DNA from: Bacteroidia bacterium
GTDB lineage: Bacteria; Bacteroidota; Bacteroidia; AKYH767-A; OLB10
DNA length: 38,479 nucleotides
Assembly: GCA_016788165.1 (NCBI GenBank)
Contig: JAEUTH010000012.1
Location: 1-38,479, forward strand
Direction: 5' to 3'
Shown in pieces: positions 17,401 to 25,950 of the stretch (positions are counted from its first letter, which is position 1; every line of letters starts with the position of its first letter). Both the position numbers and the translations under genes were made by a program. The notes beneath the pieces are model-generated. The model made no database searches and was not told the origin of the DNA. It saw only the letters and a program-made list of their open reading frames with translations.

Positions 17401-20400
17401 GTGGTGCTATCCCAAACAAACGTTGTAGCAAGATTTGCTTTAGAGAAGACATCATTGCAATAGTTGTGAGTAAATAGTTTTAAAGAATCACCCGTTACAC
17501 CATTAATAAAATTGCAGCTTTGATGCAAAAACAAATGAATGCGAATGCAGGTATTATATTGATTCAATGCACTGTCAGGATAACCGGCAGCCACTAATGA
17601 ATCAGCATTTATCAACCACGAATTGGATGTGCTTGCAGAAGTAAGCTTATGCAACAAGTTAACATTGTCACATAAACTAAAAAATGCGCTGTCAATAGTA
17701 ATTTGATTTGGCATGTTGTACAGTACAACACTATCAGGAAAAAGAAAAGGGGAAGAACTGATAGTGAAATCAACAATTTTTTCAGTTGGGGCACAAATTG
17801 AAAATGAAACCGGATTTGATGTTGCCGTAGGAGGTAATGTAGTTACATCATATAAACGAATGGAATCAATCACGTAAGTGGTACAAGTGGTATCGCTGCC
17901 AAAAGGTGCAGCGGGGTAATGATTGCAGTCGTAACCTAAAATAAACGGAATGGTATCTAAACCAATGCATGGGAAATAAGTCGCACAAAATGTTCCGCTT
18001 AACTGACCATCAGCAGGCAATGAATCAGCCCAATGGAAAATACTATCATTTGGAATTGAAATATGTATGTTGGAATTGTAATCAGGTGTAAAAACCCAAT
18101 TGTTTAGATAATTTACATCAGGAGGAACAAAATAAATATGTGATGCTGTTGCTGTTTTAAAGTATTGCATAGCTGTTGAAGTGGAAACACTATCAATATT
18201 TATTTTTGGATTTGTTAAGTCAATGTGCCAACAAAATTCATTTGAAATTGCACCGTTGCTATAAGGAAAAATATCAGCTTTTAAATTAGCTTTTGAAGTG
18301 ATATTGCTTTGCAAGTATTCTCCTTTAACGGTGTCAGTTGTTGCGCAAACTGATGTGCTTAAACAAGGTAAATTGATGTTGCTGCTAATGCCGTAAATAG
18401 CGGTGTCGTTATGAACAACGAAATTTGCAAAGCAATTAATGGGTTGAAAGTTTATATACCAATCGTTTCCAACATAGTTATCGCCAACATAAGCGGACGA
18501 ATCAGTTATGGGCAAATTCCAAAATCTTTTTTCGTCAATGCAGGCTGGTTGTGCAATAGCATTCGTATTTAAGTTTATAAAATTATCAATGTCAGGTGCG
18601 GGTGTTATAAAATGAGTTGGAGCTGATGTAAAACTGAAATTCCCAAAGGGAATATAAATATAATTATACCTGATACCACCATTAGCAGTAAAACCTGATG
18701 GTTGCTTGAAAGAAAGTTTATTAAGATATAAAGCAGGTGTGCGGTATTCAAAGGGATAAGGGTCGTAAATATGGCCTGCTACTCTACTGTAGGTTGAAGC
18801 AATCATGTTCATACCGCAACTTAATTTATCCGATTGATAGAACGAACTAAAAGTTAAATCCTGCGAAAAGAAATAATGCATCCCACCATTCATTTCACAA
18901 AAGAAAATAAATGAATCAGCAAATTGTTGATTCACATTTGGAAGTGTTAAACTATTATCATTATATACTTTCCAACCATGTAAATTTAATTCAGCATAGC
19001 TTTGAGGTTCTTGCGAAATATCATTGAAAGTATTGATGCCATGATTTTTACCTGTAAACCACATTTGTGTACTGATTTCTCTTCGCTTCATAACATTGTC
19101 CAAAGTAAGATTATAAGTTGGTGCGGCAAAATGCGCACATTCATTGTAGTAAACAGCAATGCGATAACGTTGACCTACAGCTAACGAATCATGAAACAAA
19201 GTATCGTTGTAATAAATCTTATAAGGGTTAGTTATGCCAATAACACTGTTGCTGTCAGGAGGTACAAAACTAAATGTATAAAACCAAGTTGCGTTGGCAG
19301 TATCGGCTTGCATGAATTTATTTAAACCTGTTGATGGTACTGCTAATTTTAAAACCGTGCGATAGTCTGTTCCGGTTTCAAAGTCGTTGCAATCTATACA
19401 AAAGGGATTGCCGGGATTTTTTTCATCAATATAAAAAACTAATGAATCAGGGGTAAGTCCAAGTTGTTGTTGCATGGTTGTATCAGCAACAAGACCTGAA
19501 TCGCCTTGCGATAACAATGCAACACCATATTGCAGGTAATTAAAAATTGCACCTGTGGCTTTCATTTGTGAGTAGTCGTATCCGCCATTTGAATAATCAC
19601 CGTCAACAAAATTTGCTACTGTGTATTCACAAAGTCTATCACCATAGCTGCTATTATACTGTTGAATTTTATTTTGATTGGCATTAAACCAATTTGAATT
19701 TTTTACAATTGGAATAAAATTGGAATCTGCAAGTCCGTTGTTGTTGCTATCCTGTAAGCCGAAACTGATGCGCTTTAATTTATATTGCTCAACGATAGTT
19801 CCGGGTGTAAGGCAACCAGGACAATGAATATGAATGTTATGCGTAACTCCCGACATAGGAATAAAGGCAGTTGTTGTAGTATAGTTTGGTGGTTGTGTAT
19901 GTGTGGTATCAACGTACCAATTGGAATTTGAAATGCAATTACTATTTGGAAAAGGCATAACATGAAAATCCATTTTGTAATACGTGTCGTTGCCTGCTGT
20001 GTTCGGACAACAAGCCTCCACATTTGAATGAAAACTACCCGCATTTAAAATATAATACATCGTATCGCTTAAATGAAAATAAAAGTAAAGCGTGTCCTCA
20101 TGGCAACTTGAACCAACATGATAATAATAGTCAGGATAGATTTTTAAAGGAATTAACCCCGTATCCGTTTGAAAGTAAACCAAACTATCAGTAAAAATGT
20201 GCAAGCCTTCATTCAATGTAATTCTCACTCGTAAAATCCCTTTTGCTTTGCAAGGAAATTCAGCACTATCCCTACTAACACCAAAATGTTGATTAGAAAA
20301 ATAATCCCATCGCTTATCCAATCCTTTTAAATCGACCGTATAAAATAATGTATCACTAAGCGGTGGATTAGAAACAGTAATGTTTGTGAACGTTGGAAAA

Positions 20401-21881
20401 AATTGTAATTGTTGGTCAATATTTGTTGAGTAGCCATCAAAATTCTCTGAACTTAAATAGGCTTGATTTGCAAATTGCTTTCCACATACATCATAAGCGG
20501 CTGTACCAAGTACCCAATTGTTGAGGTTTTTAGGGCGGTTTAGTAGTGCTGCATCATTTTCTTCTGCACAACGAAGAGTTTTGAAGTTTAGTAAAAGAGT
20601 GTCGCCAATTTCAAAATTATAAACCTTAATAGAATATAACGATAGAGAATTAGGAACTAGGCCGGTGCAAAGTTTTACAGCGTTAGTATCATTAATATAC
20701 GTTACGGAATAGGAGCAATTTAAACATTGAACATTTATTGAATCAGTTGGTATTAAAGTTAAATTATTTGGCGCACTACTACCGCTATAATGAGCAAGTG
20801 AAACAAAAAAACTGTCGGCTGCATTGGTGCTTGTACTATTATGTAAAATGCGATAACTCCAAGATTGCATCGTATTGAAACAAGTGAAATCATTTTTATA
20901 ATTGCTTGGAGTAAGGTTCTCAATTTTAATCAATGGATTTTCATCGGGCTTAACATTAAAATCAATGCTATCAGTTTTACCACATGAATTGCAAAAGTAA
21001 TTTTCTATAGAATCGCTAAAAGCGCATTGCCATTTAAAAAGTGCCAAACCATTACAACCGTTAATATCAAAGCAAGAATCACCTGTTACATATTGACGAA
21101 TAACTAAATCACTGTCTTTTGGTAAAAATATTTCTGTTGCATCGTCCATCATAAATTTTGTAAACGTACCAAACAGACTTGTTGAATACGCAAAAGAATC
21201 TGTGTGTGCTTTGTTGCAAATGGTTGTGTCATTTACATGAAACTTGAATTTAATATTTACATCAGCTTCGCTGAAATTGTAAAACTTAAAATCAAAATGA
21301 TGTTGTGTTAAATAGCTTGCATAAAATTGCTCTGTGCTTGTGGAACTGCTTTCGAGATACGGAATTTTAACATTGGTTAATGTAGAATCGCTTCCGCTTC
21401 CTAAATTAAAAGCAACTTGATTGGTAGAGTCGGCAAATTTTTGAATCAGGTTTACAGTTTGATTAGTGCTGACTAAAGAAAGTATTGAGCAATCAATATG
21501 TACATGCCAATTAATGTTAACGCTCGCACCGTTTGCAACAGTAAAAACAATTGCAGCGTTTGCTGTATCAACAACAAAAGTTGCACCTGAAACAGAATGG
21601 GGTGTAACAAGAATTTGATAAATACCTGATGAACTACAATTATTTTCTTCGCCATTAAGCGATGCACTTATTTTTAATGTGTGCACCTTCGGACTTACGT
21701 AACTCAAAGAAAAAACGGTGTCAATGCAGCCGCCAAAAACAGTTGGTGCAACATAAGTTGGAGTGATGGTTGTGATTTGACCATTGGTTGCAATTGTTGA
21801 AAATAGAATTGCTGCAATCAATAAAACACTTTTGTAAAAAGTGAATGAAAACCTTAGTGAAATGGGTAGTGTTTTTTTCAT
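14418..21881 (-). CDS. Giant T9SS-secreted multidomain protein, about 2487 aa
   Basis: I chose the ATG at 21881 because it starts a signal peptide (MKKTLPISLRFSFTFYKSVL and a hydrophobic core ending near ATNGQ). A frame-extending ATG 36 nt upstream would precede it with an unlikely leader. About 1400 N-terminal residues are threonine-, serine- and asparagine-rich beta-like sequence with many cysteines and no named domain. A DUF11-like repeat follows (TVTKTANNDSILVGDTLTYI, then VVDSIPPNF; about nt 17,100-17,400). Next is a right-handed beta-helix-like region with repeated GI-Y-N turns (about nt 15,550-17,050), then a helical stretch. A C-terminal sorting domain ends the protein (RVVPNPTSENADL, then FVSGIYFIQV). 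It is probably a cell-surface or secreted adhesin-like or carbohydrate-interacting protein; function is inferred only. Confidence 0.85.
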   Translation of the reverse strand: MKKTLPISLRFSFTFYKSVLLIAAILFSTIATNGQITTITPTYVAPTVFGGCIDTVFSLSYVSPKVHTLKISASLNGEENNCSSSGIYQILVTPHSVSGATFVVDTANAAIVFTVANGASVNINWHVHIDCSILSLVSTNQTVNLIQKFADSTNQVAFNLGSGSDSTLTNVKIPYLESSSTSTEQFYASYLTQHHFDFKFYNFSEADVNIKFKFHVNDTTICNKAHTDSFAYSTSLFGTFTKFMMDDATEIFLPKDSDLVIRQYVTGDSCFDINGCNGLALFKWQCAFSDSIENYFCNSCGKTDSIDFNVKPDENPLIKIENLTPSNYKNDFTCFNTMQSWSYRILHNSTSTNAADSFFVSLAHYSGSSAPNNLTLIPTDSINVQCLNCSYSVTYINDTNAVKLCTGLVPNSLSLYSIKVYNFEIGDTLLLNFKTLRCAEENDAALLNRPKNLNNWVLGTAAYDVCGKQFANQAYLSSENFDGYSTNIDQQLQFFPTFTNITVSNPPLSDTLFYTVDLKGLDKRWDYFSNQHFGVSRDSAEFPCKAKGILRVRITLNEGLHIFTDSLVYFQTDTGLIPLKIYPDYYYHVGSSCHEDTLYFYFHLSDTMYYILNAGSFHSNVEACCPNTAGNDTYYKMDFHVMPFPNSNCISNSNWYVDTTHTQPPNYTTTTAFIPMSGVTHNIHIHCPGCLTPGTIVEQYKLKRISFGLQDSNNNGLADSNFIPIVKNSNWFNANQNKIQQYNSSYGDRLCEYTVANFVDGDYSNGGYDYSQMKATGAIFNYLQYGVALLSQGDSGLVADTTMQQQLGLTPDSLVFYIDEKNPGNPFCIDCNDFETGTDYRTVLKLAVPSTGLNKFMQADTANATWFYTFSFVPPDSNSVIGITNPYKIYYNDTLFHDSLAVGQRYRIAVYYNECAHFAAPTYNLTLDNVMKRREISTQMWFTGKNHGINTFNDISQEPQSYAELNLHGWKVYNDNSLTLPNVNQQFADSFIFFCEMNGGMHYFFSQDLTFSSFYQSDKLSCGMNMIASTYSRVAGHIYDPYPFEYRTPALYLNKLSFKQPSGFTANGGIRYNYIYIPFGNFSFTSAPTHFITPAPDIDNFINLNTNAIAQPACIDEKRFWNLPITDSSAYVGDNYVGNDWYINFQPINCFANFVVHNDTAIYGISSNINLPCLSTSVCATTDTVKGEYLQSNITSKANLKADIFPYSNGAISNEFCWHIDLTNPKINIDSVSTSTAMQYFKTATASHIYFVPPDVNYLNNWVFTPDYNSNIHISIPNDSIFHWADSLPADGQLSGTFCATYFPCIGLDTIPFILGYDCNHYPAAPFGSDTTCTTYVIDSIRLYDVTTLPPTATSNPVSFSICAPTEKIVDFTISSSPFLFPDSVVLYNMPNQITIDSAFFSLCDNVNLLHKLTSASTSNSWLINADSLVAAGYPDSALNQYNTCIRIHLFLHQSCNFINGVTGDSLKLFTHNYCNDVFSKANLATTFVWDSTTHCNDCFTVTKTANNDSILVGDTLTYIITACANNQFPQQINVVDSIPPNFTITYTELPYSGLIGADTCLTFIIKGVFSTSDFDSCFNNAAWLQHSLNNVWHHDDTCIKVMPPCYVAGMIILSDSTLSSTLTTTTNTFFYVDSTLIIDTNTTFANCTLYVATGGSIVVMPGDTLTLDSSFIEGCGYMWQGLKIDTTGFIYSFHSRVRDANTGIAMKSSGGFFVDSSQVIDCVKGIYVPQRSCNSLNSTFGLVQGTTFGLERAAFLPDYTAQPAHGVLPKAGIDVSDMVVTFGNNSTKRNYFHNMNTGIVGYRSDIDLYNSVFRNIYEDTIYTEDYIGTAIVCLGYQGNCHVNGDITIQQVPNGDTLAKNIYRGIYTRYSNLLVSGNKITNATIGIYGTNTSEGLHANVVGCYIQASSRGINWYGNAGAYYMNAENDTILITGDSLGMGIKISEAGLTANHRLENNVIITEGKFGINAIDVIKPLIGNNKIKYNRNNSSSTTIFRGIALDGCDSSTVTCNVVEGNTVSDTMKVGIHTSISNVCTFTCNNVDSTGWGIFFGGVNMETSFKGNAMKDHYFGLQLNKTAVTDTQTHAGNHWVGTYGSTYGARNYNAATFAKLRKSLFVVDPSGDASLIPTTPSSNPNNIQWFEVDPGYSPFECTGGFDCESYGSRSGGSSELQMSIAKGDTITSEFVNESNSMAQQFLFSDLKYDSTKLASDTVLQNFVNDKENEAIGLLYKTKMKLQSSANYDSSFDASLTQIDSLRKIYSDSIYQIDLSGNTYQKRIILINQLNYLSLQRQNLLQIKQAAILNDLSAAESFNNQVSPTQIPEENEKFMNSILIMYRAGGKDSIAHYYPQILSIGQQCPYIGGKPVYKARGFISLFNENIQFDDYNTCLAAGIFRESLNNVQTSDSIIIRVVPNPTSENADLIIDNSFNGICRLKIIDAIGNVVFEKQLDCSVKKHKLDLHQFVSGIYFIQVDLEGKTKSVSKFAIIR

Positions 21882-21978
21882 AATGGTGAGGTGTTTACAT
21901 AAATAGTTAACGAACATAAATATAAGAGGAAAGCAATTTTAAAATGTGCGATTTATTTGTTTATTCAATTTTTATAAC

Positions 21979-22024
21979 TGATAAAAATCAAATCCCTTGT
22001 GTTTTTTAACGCTGATAAAAATCA
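21979..22024 (-). promoter_or_regulatory. Two Crp/Fnr-like palindromes upstream of the giant gene
   Basis: The 12-nt word tgataaaaatca occurs at 21979-21990 and again at 22013-22024, within near-identical units repeated 34 nt apart. Each has the TGAT-N4-ATCA form of Crp/Fnr-family operators. They lie 98-143 nt before the start of the giant T9SS gene. The rest of 21882-22201 holds only a 10-bp inverted repeat. Regulation by a Crp/Fnr-type protein is inference. Confidence 0.45.
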
Positions 22025-22103
22025 TATCTTTTTGTTTTTTCTGACTATCATTCCCTCCGAATTAGTTACACACCCGGATGGTGGCATGACGCATAACTTG
22101 TTT

Positions 22104-22138
22104 ATACCTGAACATATTCCGTTTTTAGGTTCAGGTAT
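22104..22138. repeat. 10-bp perfect inverted repeat
   Basis: atacctgaac (22104-22113) and gttcaggtat (22129-22138) form a perfect stem with a 15-nt loop. It is about 60 nt after the stop codon of the zinc-ribbon gene on the minus strand. No T-tract follows, so it is only a possible transcript-end structure. Confidence 0.5.
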
Positions 22139-22201
22139 CCGCCCAATATAGGTAGGTTTATCGTATGTTTTATATTTTAATTGGTTCAGGTTAATTTTAA
22201 T

Positions 22202-22471
22202 TTATTTTTGAGTTTTCCACCTGTCTAGTCGTTTCATTCCTCTTGTAAATAGCCACGAAAAAAATCTTGAATGTCCACCCTCCATCATTTTTTGTTTACA
22301 GTATTCCTGAAATTCTAATACATTATTCCCTTTGTAAATAAATTCGCCATTTTCATAGCAATAGGAACAATACTTTTTGCTGATGCTTTTATCTGCATTT
22401 GTTCCACCACCTTTTTCGTCACGTTTTAATGGCATTCCACAAGATTGGCAATTTTTAAATTCTGTATTCAT
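22202..22471 (-). CDS. Putative zinc-ribbon protein, 89 aa
   Basis: The N-terminus carries a zinc ribbon, CQSCGMPL (residues 8-15) followed by CSYC (36-39), with four cysteines in two CxxC knuckles that should bind one zinc ion. It matches the small proteins known as putative zinc ribbon domain (Zn_ribbon_2). The C-terminal half is short, basic and aromatic (FFSWLFTRGMKRLDRWK). No enzyme motif is seen, so the role may be nucleic-acid or protein binding. It stands as a short gene between thiL and the giant secreted-protein operon, with 79 nt to the thiL stop. Confidence 0.8.
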   Translation of the reverse strand: MNTEFKNCQSCGMPLKRDEKGGGTNADKSISKKYCSYCYENGEFIYKGNNVLEFQEYCKQKMMEGGHSRFFSWLFTRGMKRLDRWKTQK

Positions 22472-22550
22472 TTTCGTTTGTTTAATTATGGGTTTTTTAC
22501 GGTTGCACCTCGATAACGGATACCCTATACTATAAAATTAAAACACAATT

Positions 22551-23591
22551 TTATTTAAGTGCATCCCAACCTTGTGCTTTTATTTCAAAACTTTGGTTGC
22601 TGGTTGTGTTTAAATAAAGCCCCGAAACGGCATCGGTAATATGGCCGATAATGTGCACATCTTTTATATTTTTAATTACCTCGAAGGTGGTAACGGGTAC
22701 GGTAAACAACAGCTCATAATCTTCGCCTCCATTAAGAGCAGCGGTAGTTGGATTAAAGTCAAACTCTTCGGCCAGGTTGTGTGTTTTAACATCAATGGGT
22801 AGCTTGTCTTCATAAATACGGCAACCTACATTGCTTTGCTTGCATATATGATGTAGTTCACTTGCCAATCCATCGCTAATATCCATCATGGCCGTAGGTT
22901 TTATTTTTGCATCGTGCAATGCTTCGATAACTTGTTTTTGCGCTTCGGGCTTTAATTGACGTTCCAATAAATAATCATAACCGTTAAATTCGGGTTGCAT
23001 GTTTGGGTTAGCTACAAAAACTTCTTTTTCGCGTTTAAGTAATTGCAATCCCATATATGCAGCACCTAAATCGCCCGTTACGCAAATTAAGTCGGTGTCG
23101 TTTGCACCGTTGCGATACACTAAATCATCGGCATTAGCTATACCAATGGCTGTAACGCTAATAAGCAAACCACTGTTTGAAGATGTGGTATCGCCACCAA
23201 TTAAATCAACACCATAACGGTTGCATGCCATTGCAACGCCTTCATAAAACTCCTCAATGGCTTCTAACGAAAACCGGTTGCTTAATGCCAGGCTGATGGT
23301 TATTTGTTTGGGCTGTGCATTCATGGCATACACATCGCTAATGTTTACTACCACTGATTTGTAGCCTAAATGTTTAAGCGGACAATATGTTAAGTCGAAA
23401 TGTATGCCTTCTACTAATAAATCGGTAGTTACAACGGTGTGGTGGTTGCCGCTGTTAATTACGGCTGCATCATCACCTATACCTTTAATGGTTTCGGGAT
23501 TTTTAATTTTAACGGTTTGAGCAATATGATTAATCAAACCAAATTCGCCTAAGCTGTTTAATTCGGTACGATTGTTTTTGTTTTCAAACAT
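22551..23591 (-). CDS. thiL: Thiamine-monophosphate kinase ThiL, 346 aa
   Basis: ThiL phosphorylates thiamine monophosphate with ATP to make thiamine diphosphate, the active cofactor, in the cytosol. The N-terminal signature GIGDDAAVI (37-45) is the AIR-synthase-fold metal/ATP loop. Further family motifs are the DLLVEGIHFDL segment (58-68), VVNISDVYAMNA, GGDTTSSNSGLLISVTAIG, CVTGDLGAAYMGL, MMDISDGLASEL and LNGGEDYELLFTVP, all in expected order. Length is typical. No other thiamine gene is nearby. There is no TPP-riboswitch-like sequence that I can support in the short upstream gap. Confidence 0.95.
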   Translation of the reverse strand: MFENKNNRTELNSLGEFGLINHIAQTVKIKNPETIKGIGDDAAVINSGNHHTVVTTDLLVEGIHFDLTYCPLKHLGYKSVVVNISDVYAMNAQPKQITISLALSNRFSLEAIEEFYEGVAMACNRYGVDLIGGDTTSSNSGLLISVTAIGIANADDLVYRNGANDTDLICVTGDLGAAYMGLQLLKREKEVFVANPNMQPEFNGYDYLLERQLKPEAQKQVIEALHDAKIKPTAMMDISDGLASELHHICKQSNVGCRIYEDKLPIDVKTHNLAEEFDFNPTTAALNGGEDYELLFTVPVTTFEVIKNIKDVHIIGHITDAVSGLYLNTTSNQSFEIKAQGWDALK

Positions 23592-23694
23592 GAATGTTTT
23601 TGTTTTAAATGAAAGGTGTAAAGGTAAACTAATGGCTTGTTACGAGTTGTTAGGCTTACGTTAGCGGCATTTACGTTTTGTAAATACAGCAAAG

Positions 23695-25230
23695 TTATTG
23701 GCCAATACGTATGCCATCGTATTTCTGCTCCTGACCACCAGCGTATGTTATGGTTAGTTCTAACAAACCGTTTTCGTCATAAAAGCGCCAATCGCCACTG
23801 GGGATACCCGTTTTATAACTACGAACTTCGCGAATGCGTCCGTTGCCATAATAAAAAGTATGGTCGCCCTCTTCGTTACCTTCTATGTATTTGCCTTCGA
23901 AGTACAAGCTGCCGTCTTTGTTATACGATTTCCATATACCATCTTTAAGCCCATCAATATATTGGCAACCTTTAACAATGTATTCGTTGTTATTAAAGTT
24001 CCATGGCCCGGTTTTTAGGCCTCCTGCATATTCGCCTTCGGCAATAATGTTTCCATAAGCATCATATTCTTTCGACAAGCCATTTTCTTTACCTTTTACA
24101 TAAGTTTCATCGCGCAATGGTTTGCCATCTTTATAATACCATTTCCAGGCACCGGTTGGTAGTCCTTTTTCGTAATTTCCTTCTTGTTGTAAAATTTTAC
24201 CCGGATAAAAAAACCGCCAGGCCCCAATGCGTTTGCCATCTTTATATGCACCCTCTGCCTTTATATTGCCTTTATCGTCATACAAAATCCAATTGCCTTG
24301 TTGCCGGCCATTTTCGTCAATAATACCCTCGGCAACAACACTATCATGTTCATACATTTTAGAGGCAATAATTTTTCCCGCTCTGTCATACTCGCGGTAA
24401 TAGCCTTCGTAGTGGCCGTTTATCATATTAACCGATGATTTGGGTCGGCCATTATTGTGATACATGCGTTTAATTTGCAAGTCAACCTGGGCTGCATCCT
24501 GCACCAGCAGATTTCCGTCTTTGTATATTTCAAGTTTTGCTAAAGTACCGTCTTCTTTATACCATCTAAAGGTGCCATTTTTTTTATCATCGCTATAAAA
24601 ACCTTCTTGTCTTACTTTATCGTTATCGTAGTAGTCGCGCCAAATACCTTGCCTGGCACCAAACTTATCGTAACGGTTTATTTTTTCTTCTTTGGTAAAA
24701 TAGCCGCCCTTGAATGAAGTAACGGTAATTACACGGTTGTCGGTTGGGTCATATTCGCGCGCTAAGCCGTTTTCAACACCATTGCTGTATAAAACCGCTT
24801 TAACCATTTTGCCCTGGGTGTTGTAGTATTTACTCAGGCCGTTTTTAATATTCTCTTCAACAAACTCTTCGCTTTGTGTTTGGCCATTCGAATAAAAGGT
24901 GGTTTGCACGCCATTTTTTTTACCGCTCTTATAGATGTATGCATGTTGTATTTTGCCGCTATCGGTATAAAATTTCCATAAACTATCGAGCAAAAAGTTT
25001 TTGCGACTGCCTTCTGATTTTACATTTCCGGTTTCGAAATAAGTACGCCAAAAACCATCGGGCTTGCCATTAACCATGGTGCCCTCGCTGCTTAATTTAC
25101 CATTGGCATAATAAAAACGGTTATACCCATTGGGGTTTACCGTATTGGCACGTTGTGGTTGTGCTAAAAGTGTTGCGCTTAATAACAAACACATGCCTAT
25201 TAAAAATATATTTAATTGTGCTTTATTCAT
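23695..25230 (-). CDS. MORN-repeat (YwqK-like) secreted protein, about 511 aa
   Basis: I placed the start at 25230, where MNKAQLNIFLIGMCLLLSAT begins a signal peptide; an upstream in-frame ATG would add 13 unlikely residues. The mature protein is almost entirely MORN-variant repeats of the YYxNGKxxxEGxYxxGxKxGxWxxY type, about 15 or more, covering residues 40-500 (for example NGKPDGFWRTYFETGNVKSE and DGKRIGAWRFFYPGK). Such proteins are often annotated YwqK-family antitoxin, but that name rests on repeat similarity and no toxin gene is nearby. Location is probably periplasmic or outer-membrane-associated. It diverges from the small lipoprotein gene at 25442. Function is unknown. Confidence 0.85.
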   Translation of the reverse strand: MNKAQLNIFLIGMCLLLSATLLAQPQRANTVNPNGYNRFYYANGKLSSEGTMVNGKPDGFWRTYFETGNVKSEGSRKNFLLDSLWKFYTDSGKIQHAYIYKSGKKNGVQTTFYSNGQTQSEEFVEENIKNGLSKYYNTQGKMVKAVLYSNGVENGLAREYDPTDNRVITVTSFKGGYFTKEEKINRYDKFGARQGIWRDYYDNDKVRQEGFYSDDKKNGTFRWYKEDGTLAKLEIYKDGNLLVQDAAQVDLQIKRMYHNNGRPKSSVNMINGHYEGYYREYDRAGKIIASKMYEHDSVVAEGIIDENGRQQGNWILYDDKGNIKAEGAYKDGKRIGAWRFFYPGKILQQEGNYEKGLPTGAWKWYYKDGKPLRDETYVKGKENGLSKEYDAYGNIIAEGEYAGGLKTGPWNFNNNEYIVKGCQYIDGLKDGIWKSYNKDGSLYFEGKYIEGNEEGDHTFYYGNGRIREVRSYKTGIPSGDWRFYDENGLLELTITYAGGQEQKYDGIRIGQ

Positions 25231-25403
25231 ATAATGCCGTAAAGGTTTTAAAATAAACGTGAAGCACAAGTAAGTAGTTTATATTGTTTGGCTTTTTACG
25301 TGGCGTTTACGCATTATTAGTTGTATGCGTCCTTTTTCAGCTACGATATAATTTTAAAAAATTAATATTGATTTCGAACGCAAACTAAACAGCGTTTCCA
25401 ATA

Positions 25404-25411
25404 TAATTTTG
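25404..25411 (+). promoter_or_regulatory. Promoter -7-like box for the lipoprotein gene
   Basis: TAATTTTG fits the Bacteroidota TAnnTTTG consensus and lies 30 nt before the ATG at 25442. No convincing TTTG is found at the -33 distance. The divergent intergenic region 25231-25441 holds nothing else clear. Confidence 0.4.
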
Positions 25412-25441
25412 TTTTATTTGGGTACCACAAACTTCCATTAC

Positions 25442-25918
25442 ATGAAACCTCTTTATTTTTTTGCTGCTATGGCATTAGCCGCTGCATGCAATACCCCCAC
25501 AGCCGAAGAACAAAGCAATGTTAGCGACACACCTGTTGTAGAAAGTTCGTTACCTACAGCACCGCTTATACAAATGCAATGTTTTATGCAGGCACTTAAC
25601 AACGATACAACCTGGGTAACATTAACAGCCATTGGCGATACCATAACAGGCACTATGAAATGGCAGCCTTTTGCTAAAGACGGGGCCATTGGCAGCTTGC
25701 GCGGCTTAAAGGCTATCAATGGCGAAATGCATTTAGAGTACGATTATATAATTGAAGGCCAGAAACAAACTGAAACAAAAATTATGAAAATTGAAAACGA
25801 CAGCTTGTTTATAAAGCATGGTGCTTTGGTTGATGCCGATAACAATGGCCATCTGAAATACAAAGATGAAGCCGCAGCCCAATATACCGAAATACTTCCC
25901 AAGAGCATTTGTAAGTAA
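25442..25918 (+). CDS. Small lipoprotein, about 158 aa
   Basis: The start at 25442 gives MKPLYFFAAMALAAACNTPT, a type II signal peptide with a LAAAC lipobox and cysteine at residue 16, so the protein should be lipid-anchored. An upstream in-frame ATG would add 11 residues before it. The mature part has short beta-like segments (TWVTLTAIGDTITGTMKWQP, then MHLEYDYIIEGQKQTETKIM) similar to small lipocalin-like or copper-resistance-type beta barrels of Bacteroidota, but I cannot name a family. The gene converges with the TlpA-like gene, whose stop is 32 nt away. Confidence 0.8.
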   Translation: MKPLYFFAAMALAAACNTPTAEEQSNVSDTPVVESSLPTAPLIQMQCFMQALNNDTTWVTLTAIGDTITGTMKWQPFAKDGAIGSLRGLKAINGEMHLEYDYIIEGQKQTETKIMKIENDSLFIKHGALVDADNNGHLKYKDEAAAQYTEILPKSICK

Positions 25919-25950
25919 TATTTGTACTACGTATAGGGTATAAGTGATAT

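Noticed and set aside
21473..21667. Small open frames inside the giant gene, on either strand
   Set aside because: They overlap a long, well-supported coding frame and are shadows with hydrophobic, low-complexity translations.
23695..25230. Toxin-antitoxin assignment for the MORN-repeat protein
   Set aside because: The YwqK antitoxin label rests on repeat similarity; there is a signal peptide and no toxin gene nearby.
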